Shown: positions 27,368-36,744, counted from the first letter of the stretch. The stretch: 64,000 nucleotides of DNA from CAVVSD01 sp963750895 (GCA_963750895.1 CAVVSD010000006.1:1240001-1304000); one strand, 5' to 3'. The notes: a model not told the origin generated them from the sequence alone. Numbers and translations: made by a program.

Positions 27368-27730
27368 GTGCCCCGCGTCCTCGTGTGCGACGACGCCCCC
27401 GGTTTTCGGCTCATGCTCGGCCTCACGCTGCGCGACGCGGGCTGGGAGGTCGAGGAGGCGGACTCCTACGTCACGGCGCTCGCCCGAGTGCGCGAGACGC
27501 GGTTCGACGTCGTGCTCGCCGACATCTGGATGCCGGAGCCCGACATGGAGTCCCTGACGGCGATCCGCAAGCTCCTGCCCGACGGCACGCTCGCGGTGAT
27601 GAGCAGCCTCGACCTCGAGCAGGCGCGCGTGCTCGTGTCCGAGGTCGACGGTGTCGACATGGTCCTCTCGAAGCGCACGGCCCCCGAGGAGATCGCGGCC
27701 GCGCTCGAGCACCGACGCGAGCCGACGTAG
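27368..27730 (+). CDS. Single-domain response regulator
   Basis: A 120-residue CheY-like receiver domain alone. The acidic pair is in VLVCDDA (residues 8-9), the phospho-acceptor Asp in VVLADIWMPEP, the conserved Ser in AVMSSLD and the Lys in VLSKRTAP. It has no output domain, so it must act through a partner. GTG 27368 is the only sensible start. No histidine kinase is in the window; the YihY gene follows after 47 bases. Confidence 0.88.
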   Translation: MPRVLVCDDAPGFRLMLGLTLRDAGWEVEEADSYVTALARVRETRFDVVLADIWMPEPDMESLTAIRKLLPDGTLAVMSSLDLEQARVLVSEVDGVDMVLSKRTAPEEIAAALEHRREPT

Positions 27731-27777
27731 GCACGGCTGCACGGATGGAGCCGCGCGCGCCGGGGCAGAAGGGACCC

Positions 27778-28638
27778 ATGCGGCGCGCCCTGGACCGTCT
27801 GTTCCAGTTCTATTGGGGAGAGGGCATCGCCGACGACGTCCCGGCGCTGGCCTACTACCTCGTGCTGTCGCTCGCGCCGTTCGCGCTCGGTGTCGCCGCC
27901 GTCGCGCTGCGCCTCGACGACGCGCTGAGCGCGCTGTCGGTCGCGGCGCAGATCAACCGCTACCTGCCCGAGCAGGTCCACGGCGACGTCGAGCGCCTCG
28001 TCGTCGGGACGCGGGAGAGCTCGCCGGAGCTGCTGATCGTCGCGATCGTGGCGATGCTCTGGACCACGTCGGGCGCGATCGGCGTCATCGAGCGCTGCCT
28101 GTCGCGCATGCTCGGCGGGGAGCGGCACCACATCGTGCTGGGCCGGATCCGCAACATGGTCCTCGGCGCCGTGGTCGCCGCCGGCGTGATCCTCGCCGCG
28201 ATCGGGACCTCCGCCGTGAACGACCTGCCGTTCCTGGGCCGCAGCGCATCACCGGGCCTGCTGCTGGTGGTGACCTCGCTGGGCTCGATCGCGCTCTTCG
28301 CCGCGATCTACCGCTACGCGCCGCGTGCGCACCTCGGCTGGCGCTCGGGGCTGCTGGGCGCCCTCCCGGCGGGGATCGGGCTGCAGATCGTGCCGAGCGT
28401 CGTCGGGCTCTACGTCAGCGCGGTCGCCGGGCTCCAGGCGGTGCGCCTGTTCCTCGTGCTGGCCGTCGTGCTGCTGGCCGTGTCGCTCCTCGCGATGCTC
28501 GTGCTCGTCGGCGCGGGGATCGCGGCGTACGCCGAGCGCCGCGCGCGTGCGGCGGCCCGGCGTACGCGCCCGGCGGTGACTGCGGCGGCGCCGCAGGCGA
28601 CGGACCCGGAGCGCGCATCTGCGCGCGCTCCGTCGTAG
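27778..28638 (+). CDS. YihY/BrkB-family membrane protein
   Basis: ATG 27778 has AGAAGGGA five bases upstream, better than the in-frame ATG at 27745. The 286-residue product has six hydrophobic segments and the family features: an N-terminal FQFYWGEGIADDVPALAYYLVLSLAP in parts, AMLWTTSGAIGVIERCLSRM, and GWRSGLLGALPAGIGLQI. The C-terminal tail is basic and Ala/Arg-rich. YihY/BrkB proteins are inner-membrane proteins of uncertain role, sometimes proposed as transporters. Confidence 0.86.
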   Translation: MRRALDRLFQFYWGEGIADDVPALAYYLVLSLAPFALGVAAVALRLDDALSALSVAAQINRYLPEQVHGDVERLVVGTRESSPELLIVAIVAMLWTTSGAIGVIERCLSRMLGGERHHIVLGRIRNMVLGAVVAAGVILAAIGTSAVNDLPFLGRSASPGLLLVVTSLGSIALFAAIYRYAPRAHLGWRSGLLGALPAGIGLQIVPSVVGLYVSAVAGLQAVRLFLVLAVVLLAVSLLAMLVLVGAGIAAYAERRARAAARRTRPAVTAAAPQATDPERASARAPS

Positions 28639-28738
28639 GCGGAGATCCCGTCGGGACCCGGCGAGGGGCGCACGGCGCCCTCGAACTGACCGGATCCCCT
28701 GGGATCGGAGCGCCGACCCTGCCGGCCGGCGGAGGCGC

Positions 28739-29014
28739 TCAGTTGTTGAGCGCGGTCTTCAGGCCGGACGCAGCGGAGAAGCGTGCCGCCTTGCTCGCGG
28801 CGATCTGGATCGTCTCACCCGTGGCCGGGTTGCGGCCCTCGCGCGCGGAGCGCTCGGAGACGCTGAACTTCCCGAAGCCCGAGACGGCCACCTCGCCGCC
28901 ACCGGCCAGCTCGTCGGCGATCGTCTTGAAGACGGTGTCGACGATGTCCTTGGCCTGGTTCTGGCTGAGACCGGTATCCCCGGCGACCTTCTGGGCAAGC
29001 TCCTGCTTGGTCAT
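28739..29014 (-). CDS. HU-family DNA-binding protein
   Basis: A 91-residue HU/IHF protein: MTKQELAQKVAGDTGLSQNQAKD begins the helical dimerisation half (in parts), followed by GFGKFSVSERSAREGRNPATGETI, which includes the DNA-bending arm with the RNP motif, and AASKAARFSAASGLKTAL. It organises the nucleoid as a dimer. The lysine-rich C-terminal tail found in Mycobacterium/Streptomyces HupB is absent. A 200-base region upstream (29015-29215) is shared with the divergent HD-GYP gene. Confidence 0.95.
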   Translation of the reverse strand: MTKQELAQKVAGDTGLSQNQAKDIVDTVFKTIADELAGGGEVAVSGFGKFSVSERSAREGRNPATGETIQIAASKAARFSAASGLKTALNN

Positions 29015-29215
29015 CTCTGCTCCCGTGTCGGTTGCTCGAGCGACGCGAGGCTAGCGCTCCTCTCGGCGGAAAGACGCACGACCGCCCGTCCGGACGGGGG
29101 AAAACGGCACGTTCGGAGCCTCCTGAGACCCCGAAGGAGGGATTTCGAGGCCGACCGCGAATGAATCCGCCCAGCTCTGGCGGCGCCGCCGCACCGCGTC
29201 TAGTCTCGCCGCCCC

Positions 29216-31123
29216 ATGCAGCCGGGCGTTTCTGCACCTGCCAGCCGTGCGGGCTGGATCGGCGCGGCCTCGGCCACCGCCGCGATCGCCGCGTACGTCG
29301 TGGCCTGCCTCGTCGCCGGGGTCTCCGTCGACGTGCGCGAGCGGGACTCCGCAATCCTGATCTTCGGCGCGTTGGCGCTCGCCGCGGCCGCGCTCGTCGG
29401 CTGGCGCCGGGCGATGGGGCGCGCCGACGCGGCGGTGCGCGCGCTCGAGGAGGAGCGCACCCGGCAGGCGCAGGCCGAGCGCGAGCTGCGCGACGTCGCG
29501 CGGGCCCGCGACCTCGCGCTCGTCCGCGAACGGGACCGCTTCCGCAACGACCTCAGCCGCGAGGAGGCCCGTGCCGAGGGACTCGAGCGCCTCCACACCG
29601 CCGAGCGCCGTTGGCACGCCACCCTGCGCGACCGCGTCGAGGGCATGCACCGCCAGGAGGGCGGCGAGGGCGATCTCGACCGCGTGCGCGAGGTCCTGCT
29701 CGGCACCTCGCTGGAGCTGTCCGGCGCGACGAAGGGCATGCTCATCACGCGGAGGCCCGGCGACGTCGGCGGCCACATGGACGTCGTCGCCGCCCAGGGC
29801 GTCGAGCCGGCCGCCGGCGAGGCGCAGGCGGAGCGCTTCGCGGCCGACCCGATCCCCGCGGAGACCGTGATCCGCGAGAAGGGCGACCTCGGCGACACCG
29901 TCGTCATCCCGATCCACCAACGCGACCGCTTCCACGGCGTCCTGATCGCCGCCGGCAGACGGGGAGGGTTCGCGGAGCACGACGACGCGGTCCTCGTCGC
30001 CGTCGGCGAGCACATCGGCGCGATCCTGCAGACGGAGCGCGTGAACGCGGAGCTCCGGGAGTCCTACGTCGGCGCCCTGCGCATGCTCGCGGAGGCGATC
30101 GACGCGAAGGATCCGATGCTGCACGGGCACTCGGCGGAGGTCGCCCGCTTCGCGGAGGCGATGGGCCGGAGGCTGGACATCGAGCCCGACGAGCAGCGGC
30201 TGCTGTCGCTCGCGTCGCTGCTGCACGACGTCGGCACCGTCGGGGTGTCCGAGCGCGTCCTGCTGAAGCCGGGGCCGCTGAACGCCCAGGAGCGCGAGGT
30301 CGTCGAGGAGCATCCGCGGATCGGCGCGCAGGTCGTCTCGCAGGTGCCCGCCCTGCGCCCGCTCGCGCCGGCGATCCTGCACCACCACGAGCGCTACGAC
30401 GGCACGGGCTACCCCAACGGGCTCGCCGGCGACGACATCCCCGTCCCCGCGCGCCTCATCGCGGTCGCCGACGCGTTCAGCGCGATGATGCACGACCGTC
30501 CCCACCGCTCGGCGCGGAGCGTCGACGAGGCCTGCGCGGTGCTCGAGCGCGGCGCGGGCACCCAGTTCGATCCGGAGATGGTCCGCCTGCTCGTGGACGA
30601 GGTCCGCGACGATCCGGGGATCGTCGAAACCGCGCGGCGCGAGGCCGCGGAGCTCGACTCGATCCCGCTCCTCGGTGCCGGCGTGGGCGCGCTCACCGAC
30701 AACCTCACGCTGCTCGCCAGCCATCGTGCCTTCCGCGACGCCGTCAACGGCGCCGCGAGCACGGCCCAGATGACGGGCGTGCCGTTCACGGTGCTGCTCG
30801 TGCGGCTCCTCGACCTCAAGCGCGTCAACCGCCGCGAGGGCTACGCGGCGGGCGACGACCTCCTCCAGACGTGCGCCCGTGCGCTCGACCGGCTGGCCGT
30901 CCGCGTCGGGGCGACCGCGGGGCGCGACGGCGGCGCGAGGCTGGCGCTGCTCGCGCCGAAGACGGACGAGCGCGGCGCACGCGACCTCACCGCGCAGGTC
31001 ACCGCCGAGATGGGCGCGGCGCGGGCGGTGCGGGTGACGACCGCCGTCTGGCGCTCCGGCGACACCGGCGAGGCGCTCGTACGACGAGCGCTGCGCCGGC
31101 TCGCGGAACCGGGGTCGGCCTGA
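29216..31123 (+). CDS. Membrane GAF-HD-GYP protein with C-terminal GGDEF-like domain
   Basis: The 635-residue protein has two N-terminal membrane segments (about 14-36 and 46-62) and a long Arg/Glu-rich coiled coil to about 125. A GAF domain follows (about 150-275), then an HD-GYP domain: AIDAKDPMLHGHSAEVA, the HD in LASLLHDVG near residue 337, EEHPRIGAQ and HHHERYDGTGYPNGL with intact GYP near 398. It should hydrolyse c-di-GMP. The C-terminal 160 residues resemble a GGDEF fold without the motif. Start ATG 29216 has no clear ribosome site. Confidence 0.9.
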   Translation: MQPGVSAPASRAGWIGAASATAAIAAYVVACLVAGVSVDVRERDSAILIFGALALAAAALVGWRRAMGRADAAVRALEEERTRQAQAERELRDVARARDLALVRERDRFRNDLSREEARAEGLERLHTAERRWHATLRDRVEGMHRQEGGEGDLDRVREVLLGTSLELSGATKGMLITRRPGDVGGHMDVVAAQGVEPAAGEAQAERFAADPIPAETVIREKGDLGDTVVIPIHQRDRFHGVLIAAGRRGGFAEHDDAVLVAVGEHIGAILQTERVNAELRESYVGALRMLAEAIDAKDPMLHGHSAEVARFAEAMGRRLDIEPDEQRLLSLASLLHDVGTVGVSERVLLKPGPLNAQEREVVEEHPRIGAQVVSQVPALRPLAPAILHHHERYDGTGYPNGLAGDDIPVPARLIAVADAFSAMMHDRPHRSARSVDEACAVLERGAGTQFDPEMVRLLVDEVRDDPGIVETARREAAELDSIPLLGAGVGALTDNLTLLASHRAFRDAVNGAASTAQMTGVPFTVLLVRLLDLKRVNRREGYAAGDDLLQTCARALDRLAVRVGATAGRDGGARLALLAPKTDERGARDLTAQVTAEMGAARAVRVTTAVWRSGDTGEALVRRALRRLAEPGSA

Positions 31124-31134
31124 CCCCGGCGGGG

Positions 31135-31350
31135 TCAGACGAGGGGCGTCTCGCCGGTCGTGACCTCGACGGCGCCCAGCGCCTTGAGGCGCGCGCGGGC
31201 CATGTCGGCCTTGAACAGCTGCTGCGCGACACAGCCGGCGGCGTCGGCACCGGGGGCGGAGACGCGGTAGCGGCCGGTGTAGGAGCCGACCGGCTCCCCC
31301 TGGATGTTCATGGTGGCCGGAACGGTGGCCGTGAGCTCGAAGGTCGTCAT
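31135..31350 (-). CDS. Small hypothetical protein, 71 aa
   Basis: ATG 31350 gives MTTFELTATVPATMNIQG, a strand-forming protein with a SYTGRYRVSAPG turn and a final helix with CVAQQLFKADMARARLKAL in parts. A second ATG at 31359 would add three residues. Family unknown. It sits between two plus-strand genes and is read convergently with the HD-GYP gene, 11 bases away. Codon usage matches the neighbours. Confidence 0.6.
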   Translation of the reverse strand: MTTFELTATVPATMNIQGEPVGSYTGRYRVSAPGADAAGCVAQQLFKADMARARLKALGAVEVTTGETPLV

Positions 31351-31451
31351 GGAGCCCATCCTGGCGTGCGCGGCGGTCGGTCCACCCCGCCGCTCGGTAC
31401 GAAGATCCGTCGCAACGCTTGTACGCATGGTCCAGCGGGCAGTTCAAGCGG

Positions 31452-32177
31452 ATGCTCGGGCTGCCCGACCACGTCACCACCTGCCTCTTCGATCTGGACG
31501 GCGTGCTCACCAGGACGGCCGTCGTCCACGCCGCCGCGTGGAAGCGCACGTTCGACGGGTTCCTCGACGGTCGTGCGGGCCAGGCGCCCTTCGACGAGGA
31601 CCGCGACTACACCGCGTACGTCGACGGCAAGCCCCGCCTGGACGGCGTGCGGTCGTTCCTGGAGTCGCGCGGGATCACGCTGCCGGAGGGCTCGAAGGAC
31701 GACCCGCCCGACGCGGAGACCGTGAACGGGCTGGGGACACGGAAGAACGACCTCGTCAACGAGGTCCTCGAGCAGCAGGGCGTCGAGGTGTACGAGGGAT
31801 CGGTGCGCTACGTCCGCGCCGCGCGTGACGCGGGCCTGCACCGCGCCGTCGTGTCCTCCAGCAGCAACACCGAGGCGGTGCTGCGCGCCGCGGGCATCAC
31901 CGATCTGTTCGAGGCCGTGGTCGACGGCGTGGTCGCCGAGCGCGAGGACCTGCGCGGCAAGCCGGCGCCCGACACGTTCCTCGCCGGTGCGCGGGCGGTG
32001 GGCGTCGAGGCCGCGCAGGCCGCGGTGTTCGAGGACGCGCTCGCCGGGGTCGAGGCGGGCCGCGCGGGTTCGTTCGGGTGCGTCGTGGGCGTGAATCGCC
32101 ACGATGCCGCCGACGCGCTGCGCGAGCACGGCGCCGACATCGTCGTCGACGACCTCGCAGAGCTCCTCGAGCGATGA
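31452..32177 (+). CDS. HAD-family beta-phosphoglucomutase-like phosphatase
   Basis: A 241-residue HAD hydrolase: CLFDLDGVLTRTA gives the nucleophile aspartate pair (DLDGV), VVSSSSNT is motif II, the lysine is in GKPAPDTFL and FEDALAGVEAG is motif IV. A cap domain lies between. It probably interconverts beta-glucose-1-phosphate and glucose-6-phosphate. The overlapping GH65 phosphorylase gene supplies beta-glucose-1-phosphate, which supports that role. I use ATG 31452; TTG 31419 would add 11 residues. The stop overlaps the next start (ATGA). Confidence 0.9.
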   Translation: MLGLPDHVTTCLFDLDGVLTRTAVVHAAAWKRTFDGFLDGRAGQAPFDEDRDYTAYVDGKPRLDGVRSFLESRGITLPEGSKDDPPDAETVNGLGTRKNDLVNEVLEQQGVEVYEGSVRYVRAARDAGLHRAVVSSSSNTEAVLRAAGITDLFEAVVDGVVAEREDLRGKPAPDTFLAGARAVGVEAAQAAVFEDALAGVEAGRAGSFGCVVGVNRHDAADALREHGADIVVDDLAELLER

Positions 32178-34543
32178 GGGGGCCGCGCTTCGAGATCGAC
32201 CCGTGGGCGATCAGGGAGACCGGGCTCGATCTCGGCGATCTCGGGGTGCGGGAGTCGGTCTTCGCGCTGTCCAACGGGCACATCGGGCTGCGCGGCAACT
32301 TCGACGAGGGCGAACCGGCCGACGTGCACGGCACGTACCTCAACGGCCTGTACGAGACCCGCCCCCTCCCCTACGCCGAGACCGTCTACGGCAACCCGGA
32401 GGACGGCCAGTCGATGATCAACGTCGTCGACGGCAAGCTCTTCCGCATGCTCGTCGACGACGAGCCGCTGGACCTGCGCTACGGGGAGATCGTCAGCCAC
32501 TCCCGCGCGTTGGACCTCCGCGACGGGGTGCTGCGCCGCGAGCTGGAGTGGCGCGCGCCGTCGGGGCGGCACGTCCGGGTCAGCTCGACGCGGCTCGTCT
32601 CCTTCACGCACCGGTCGGTCGCCGCGTTCGAGGTGGTGATCGAGCCGGTCGGGGAGCCGGCGCGGATCGTCGCGCAGTCCGAGCTCGTCGCGAACCAGCC
32701 CGTGCCCGAGCACGACGGCGACCCGCGGGCCGCCGCGGCGCTCGCCGCCCCGCTGGAGGCCGAGCTGCACGGGCACCACGAGCTGCGCGCGGGGTTGCTG
32801 CACTCCACCCGCGCGAGCCGGATCCGGCTCGCGAGCGCCATGGACCACATCGTCGACGGCCCCGCCGGCACGCTGACCGACATCGAGAGCCAGCCGGATC
32901 TCGCCCGGCTCACCGTCACGACGGAGCTCCAGCCCGGCGAGCAGCTGCGGATCATGAAGGTGCTCGCCTACGGCTGGTCGAGCCGGCGCCCTGCCGCGGC
33001 GCTGCGCGATCAGACCGAGGCGGCGCTGGCGTCCGCGTTCCGCACGGGCTGGGACGGGCTGCTCGCCGACCAGCGCGAGTACCTGGACCGCTTCTGGGAG
33101 GGCGCCGACATCGAGATCGACGGCGACCCGGAGCTGCAGCAGGCGGTGCGCTTCGCCGTCTTCTCCGTGCTGCAGTCCAGCGCGCGAGCCGAGGTGCGGG
33201 CGATCCCTGCGAAGGGCCTCACGGGCCGCGGCTACGACGGGCACACCTTCTGGGACCAGGAGATGTTCGTCCTGCCCGCCCTGACCTACACGGCGCCCGA
33301 CGCCGCCGCCGACGCCCTGCGCTGGCGCCATTCGACGATCGACCTGGCGCAGGCCCGTGCGCGCGAGCTCGGGTTGCAGGGAGCGGCGTTCCCGTGGCGG
33401 ACGATCCGCGGTCAGGAGTGCTCGGGCTACTGGCCGGCCGGCACCGCCGCGTTCCATGTCAACGCCGGGGTCGCCGAGGCCGTCCGCCGCTATCTCACCG
33501 TCACCCAGGACGAGGCGATCGCCGCAGGGCCGGGCTTCGAGCTGCTCGTCGAGACCGCGCGGCTGTGGTCGTCGGTCGGGCACCACGACACGGGTGGGGC
33601 GTTCCGCATCGACGGCGTCACCGGCCCCGACGAGTACTCCGCGCTCGCCGACAACAACGTCTACACGAACCTCCTCGCGGCCCGGAACCTGCGTCTGGCC
33701 GCCAACGCCGTGGGTCGACACCCCGACCGCGCCCAGGAGCTGGGCGTGTCCACCGAGGAGGTCGTGGCCTGGCGCCGTGCGGCGGACGCGATGCACATCC
33801 CGTTCGACGCCGAGCTCGGCGTGCACCCGCAGGCGGAGGGCTTCACGCGCCAGCGCCGCTGGGAGTTCGACCCCGAGGCGCAGCACCCGCTGCTGCTCCA
33901 CGTCCCGTACTACCGGCTCTACAGCAGCCAGCTCTGCAAGCAGGCCGACCTCGTCCACGCGCTCTACGTCGCGGGCGAGTCGTTCTCGCCGGAGCAGAAG
34001 GCACGCGACTTCGCGTTCTACGAGACGATCACCGTGCGCGACTCGTCGCTCTCCGCGTCGGTCCAGGCGATCGTGGCCGCGGAGACGGGCCACATCGACC
34101 TCGCGCTGGACTACCTGGCCGAGACCGCGCTCGTCGACCTCCACGACCTCGCCGACAACACGGACGCCGGCGTGCACCTCGCGGCGCTCGGAGGCGCCTG
34201 GCTGGCCGTCGTCGCCGGGTTCGGCGGGATGCGCGACCACGACGACGGGCTGGCGTTCGCGCCCCGGCTGCCCGCGGCGCTCGACAGGGTCGCGTTCCGG
34301 CTGCGCTACCGCGGACGGCGGCTGCGCGTCGAGATCGGGCCGCAGGAGGCGACGTACGAGATCCTCGACGGCGAGGAGCTGGCGGTCCACCACCACGGGG
34401 ACTGGCTGAAGCTCGAGCCCGGCGAGCCCGTGACGCGCCCTCTGCCGCCGCCGCTCACGCCCGAGCCCGTGCGGCAGCCCCCGGGTCGCGAGCCCGCCCG
34501 TCGCGGGCGCGGCGAGCGCGTCAGCGTCGCTCCCGACGAATGA
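32174..34543 (+). CDS. Glycoside hydrolase family 65 protein (disaccharide phosphorylase)
   Basis: The 789-residue protein has the GH65 order: an N-terminal super-beta-sandwich (FALSNGHIGLRGNFDEG), then an (alpha/alpha)6 barrel with YDGHTFWDQEMFVLPAL, and the general acid Glu in VTGPDEYS near residue 484. The phosphate-site block is RDSSLSASVQAIVAAETGH in parts. Trehalose, maltose, kojibiose and nigerose phosphorylases share this architecture; which sugar is cleaved cannot be told. It releases beta-glucose-1-phosphate, feeding the coupled beta-phosphoglucomutase. A Pro/Arg-rich tail overlaps DUF3052 by 23 bases. Confidence 0.92.
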   Translation: MRGPRFEIDPWAIRETGLDLGDLGVRESVFALSNGHIGLRGNFDEGEPADVHGTYLNGLYETRPLPYAETVYGNPEDGQSMINVVDGKLFRMLVDDEPLDLRYGEIVSHSRALDLRDGVLRRELEWRAPSGRHVRVSSTRLVSFTHRSVAAFEVVIEPVGEPARIVAQSELVANQPVPEHDGDPRAAAALAAPLEAELHGHHELRAGLLHSTRASRIRLASAMDHIVDGPAGTLTDIESQPDLARLTVTTELQPGEQLRIMKVLAYGWSSRRPAAALRDQTEAALASAFRTGWDGLLADQREYLDRFWEGADIEIDGDPELQQAVRFAVFSVLQSSARAEVRAIPAKGLTGRGYDGHTFWDQEMFVLPALTYTAPDAAADALRWRHSTIDLAQARARELGLQGAAFPWRTIRGQECSGYWPAGTAAFHVNAGVAEAVRRYLTVTQDEAIAAGPGFELLVETARLWSSVGHHDTGGAFRIDGVTGPDEYSALADNNVYTNLLAARNLRLAANAVGRHPDRAQELGVSTEEVVAWRRAADAMHIPFDAELGVHPQAEGFTRQRRWEFDPEAQHPLLLHVPYYRLYSSQLCKQADLVHALYVAGESFSPEQKARDFAFYETITVRDSSLSASVQAIVAAETGHIDLALDYLAETALVDLHDLADNTDAGVHLAALGGAWLAVVAGFGGMRDHDDGLAFAPRLPAALDRVAFRLRYRGRRLRVEIGPQEATYEILDGEELAVHHHGDWLKLEPGEPVTRPLPPPLTPEPVRQPPGREPARRGRGERVSVAPDE

Positions 34544-34928
34544 CGAGCCGCAGTCCCGACCAGGTCGCGTCGATCGCCGCGACCTTCGTGTCGACGAGCC
34601 CGCGCGGGAGCGCGATCTCGCGGACGACGTCCTCCGTGACGTCCGTCGGCACGCCCGAGGCGCGCTTGGGCCAGCAGACCCAGAGCATCCCGGCCGGCGC
34701 GAGACGCTCGTGGAGCGTCGCCACGCGCCGGGCCAGCTCACGGCGCTCGGTGACGAAGAGCAGGACGATGTCGAGCGGCTTGGCGGGGCGCTTGAGCCAT
34801 GTCACGCCGTCGAGCTCACCCAGCAGGTCCGGCAGCTGCGGCGGCGCCGCGTGGACGTGCGCGCGCATCCCGGGCTTGAAGCCGAGCTTCTTCGGCAGCG
34901 GCGTGCCGCTGTAGCCCGCGTCGCTCAC
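34521..34928 (-). CDS. DUF3052 family protein
   Basis: The 135-residue protein opens GYSGTPLPKKLGFKPGMR, the DUF3052 signature. It continues with LDIVLLFVTERREL and an APAGMLWVCWPKRASGVPTDVTED block typical of the family. The function is not established; the fold resembles a small Rossmann-like domain. It is a single gene convergent with GH65, with a strong terminator hairpin of the neighbouring hydrolase just upstream. Confidence 0.85.
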   Translation of the reverse strand: MSDAGYSGTPLPKKLGFKPGMRAHVHAAPPQLPDLLGELDGVTWLKRPAKPLDIVLLFVTERRELARRVATLHERLAPAGMLWVCWPKRASGVPTDVTEDVVREIALPRGLVDTKVAAIDATWSGLRLVIRRERR

Positions 34929-34946
34929 GTCCGTCCCCGGAAAGGC

Positions 34947-34976
34947 GAACGGCGCGAGCCCTCACTCGCGCCGTTC
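34947..34976 (-). terminator. Intrinsic terminator of the alpha/beta hydrolase gene
   Basis: A perfect 12-bp stem, GAACGGCGCGAG (34947-34958) against its complement (34965-34976), closes a 6-base loop. Read on the minus strand it lies 43 bases after the hydrolase stop and is followed by GCCTTTCC. It separates the hydrolase from DUF3052 on the same strand. Confidence 0.65.
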
Positions 34977-35019
34977 TGAACTCCCCCGAGCAACGTTCGG
35001 GAAGCCACAGGACGGAACG

Positions 35020-35841
35020 CTACGCAGCGGGCCGGACGGAACCCGCGAGATCGGCGATGACCTTGGAGAGCTGGCCGCCCTGCCACGCGAGCGGTGACTT
35101 CCCGGGCTCCTCCGTGCGCAGCTGCGCATCGCCGAGCGCCTCGGCCCAGCGCTCGCCCACGCCGAACGGATGGCCCGGATCGGCCTCGTCGCCGCTGGCG
35201 ACGACGATCGACGGGCAGCCGATGCGGCCGAGGTCGTCGAGCGACGCGAACGGCTGGGAGCGCGGCACGGCCTGCAGGGCGTCGGCGACCGCGTCGAGGT
35301 GCTCGTGCTGCTCCAGGCGCTGGCGGATGACGCGCACGACGGTGTCGTGCCACGTCTCCGGGATGCGGGTGAGGTCGTACGCCTGCACGAACCCCTCGAT
35401 CCCGCCCGTGCGCAGGCCCTCGGCGAGGCGGTCCCAGCCGGCCAGGCCCTCGTCGCGCCCGGGCTCGAACGCCGGGGTGATGAACACGGCCGCCGCCACG
35501 CGGTCGGGGCGCGAGATCGCCAGGCGGGCGATCGTGTGGGCGCCCATCGACGCGCCGGCGAAGACGGCGCGCTCGATGCCGAGGTCGTCGAGGACCGCCT
35601 CCAGGTCGTCGGCGAGGACGTCGTAGCCGTAGGCGTCCGGGAGCGGCGCCGGCGCGGACGCGCCGTGCCCGCGGGCGTCGTAGGCCACGACGCGATGCCC
35701 GGACCGCTCGAGCGACCTGGACCCCATGACGACGTACCGGCGCGTCGCGGTGAGGCCGTGCAGCAGGACGACGGGGGTCCCCTCGCCGTCGTCGTCGGCG
35801 GCGAGCGTCACGCCGCCGGAATCGATCGTTGTCGCTGCCAT
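35020..35841 (-). CDS. Alpha/beta hydrolase
   Basis: A 273-residue alpha/beta-fold protein: VVLLHGLTATRRY oxyanion loop, AYDARGHGAS, nucleophile GASMGAH near residues 96-102, and VASGDEADPGHP holding an acid. The usual final histidine region reads EEPGKSPLAWQGGQLS, without an obvious histidine, so the catalytic triad may be incomplete or use another His. Divergent from the thioredoxin gene by 21 bases. Confidence 0.87.
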   Translation of the reverse strand: MAATTIDSGGVTLAADDDGEGTPVVLLHGLTATRRYVVMGSRSLERSGHRVVAYDARGHGASAPAPLPDAYGYDVLADDLEAVLDDLGIERAVFAGASMGAHTIARLAISRPDRVAAAVFITPAFEPGRDEGLAGWDRLAEGLRTGGIEGFVQAYDLTRIPETWHDTVVRVIRQRLEQHEHLDAVADALQAVPRSQPFASLDDLGRIGCPSIVVASGDEADPGHPFGVGERWAEALGDAQLRTEEPGKSPLAWQGGQLSKVIADLAGSVRPAA

Positions 35842-35862
35842 GCGCGCCCTACCCTAGAGAGC

Positions 35863-36597
35863 ATGGCCACGATCGATGTCACCGAGCAGGACTTCGAGAC
35901 CGAAGTCCTCGAGCGCTCGAAGTCCGTCCCGGTCGTCGTCGACTTCTGGGCGGAGTGGTGCGGCCCGTGCCGCGCGCTCGGACCCGCCCTGGAGAAGGCC
36001 GCCGACGCCCGCGAGGGGGACGTCGTGCTGGCCAAGGTCGACACCGACGCCAACCCGGGCATCGCGCAGGCGTTCCGCATCCAGGGCATCCCCGCCGTCA
36101 AGGCGTTCAAGGACGGCCGTGTCGTCGACGAGTTCGTCGGCGCGGTGCCGCCCGCGCAGGTGGAGGAGTTCTTCGACCGCCTCGTCCCGTCCGAGGCCGA
36201 CCGCCTCGTGGACCTCGGCGACGAGGCGTCCCTGCGCCGCGCGCTCGAGCTGGCGCCGGCCCGCGTGGACGCCGCGACCGCGCTCGCGAAGCTCCTCTTC
36301 GCCGACGGCCGCCGCGAGGAGGCGCGCGAGCTCGTCGACAAGCTCCCCGGCTTCCAGGCCGAGGGACTGGCCGCGCGGCTGCGCCTCGAGGAGCTCGGCG
36401 AGGACGAGGAGGCGCTGCGGGCGCTGGACGACGGCGACCTCGAGCGAGCCTTCGACCTCCTCATCGACGCGATGCCGTCCGCGGACGGCCGCAAGGACGA
36501 CCTGCGCCGCATCGTCGTCGCGGAGCTCGACCGCCTCGGCGTGGACCACCCGCTGGCGCGGGACACGCGGCGGCGGCTGGCGACGGCGCTGTACTAG
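35863..36597 (+). CDS. Thioredoxin-TPR protein, YbbN/CnoX type
   Basis: A thioredoxin domain (residues 1-108) with active-site WAEWCGPCRAL and cis-proline GIPAVKAF is followed by a helical TPR-like region (about 115-244, with LADGRREEARELVDKLPG-type repeats). This layout is that of YbbN/CnoX, a chaperone-like redox holdase. Unlike the E. coli protein the CGPC pair is intact, so it may be redox-active. ATG 35863 is preceded at seven bases by TACCCT (35850-35855) and has no ribosome site, consistent with a leaderless transcript. Confidence 0.9.
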   Translation: MATIDVTEQDFETEVLERSKSVPVVVDFWAEWCGPCRALGPALEKAADAREGDVVLAKVDTDANPGIAQAFRIQGIPAVKAFKDGRVVDEFVGAVPPAQVEEFFDRLVPSEADRLVDLGDEASLRRALELAPARVDAATALAKLLFADGRREEARELVDKLPGFQAEGLAARLRLEELGEDEEALRALDDGDLERAFDLLIDAMPSADGRKDDLRRIVVAELDRLGVDHPLARDTRRRLATALY

Positions 36598-36621
36598 GGC
36601 GCTTCGCGCGCAGCGCCGCCC

Positions 36622-36638
36622 GCGCCGCGCTGCGGCGC
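36622..36638 (+). terminator. GC hairpin downstream of the thioredoxin-TPR gene
   Basis: GCGCCGC and GCGGCGC pair around a 3-base loop, inside a larger GC-rich symmetrical block from about 36598 to 36655. There is no T-run, so termination is only a possibility. Confidence 0.3.
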
Positions 36639-36682
36639 CTGCGGCGGGCGCGGTGGCGTCGCGACCGGAACGGGTCGTCGGT

Positions 36683-36726
36683 GGGTGGGTCCGATTTGCC
36701 CGCATGCGGACAAATCGGACCCACCC
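36683..36726. repeat. 44-bp palindrome (repeat family, copy 1)
   Basis: Two 22-base arms meet with no spacer, with 21 of 22 positions complementary and only one mismatch. Arm core: GGGTGGGTCCGATTTG. It lies in the 507-base gene-free stretch 36598-37104. Related palindromes are at 36934-36972 and 53932-53975. It could act as a bidirectional terminator, a protein-binding site or a REP-type mobile repeat. Confidence 0.75.
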
Positions 36727-36744
36727 GACCGCGACGGCCGAGGA

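Noticed and set aside
31808..34741. A 977-residue minus-strand open frame
   Set aside because: It lies opposite the well-supported HAD and GH65 genes and shows no domain.
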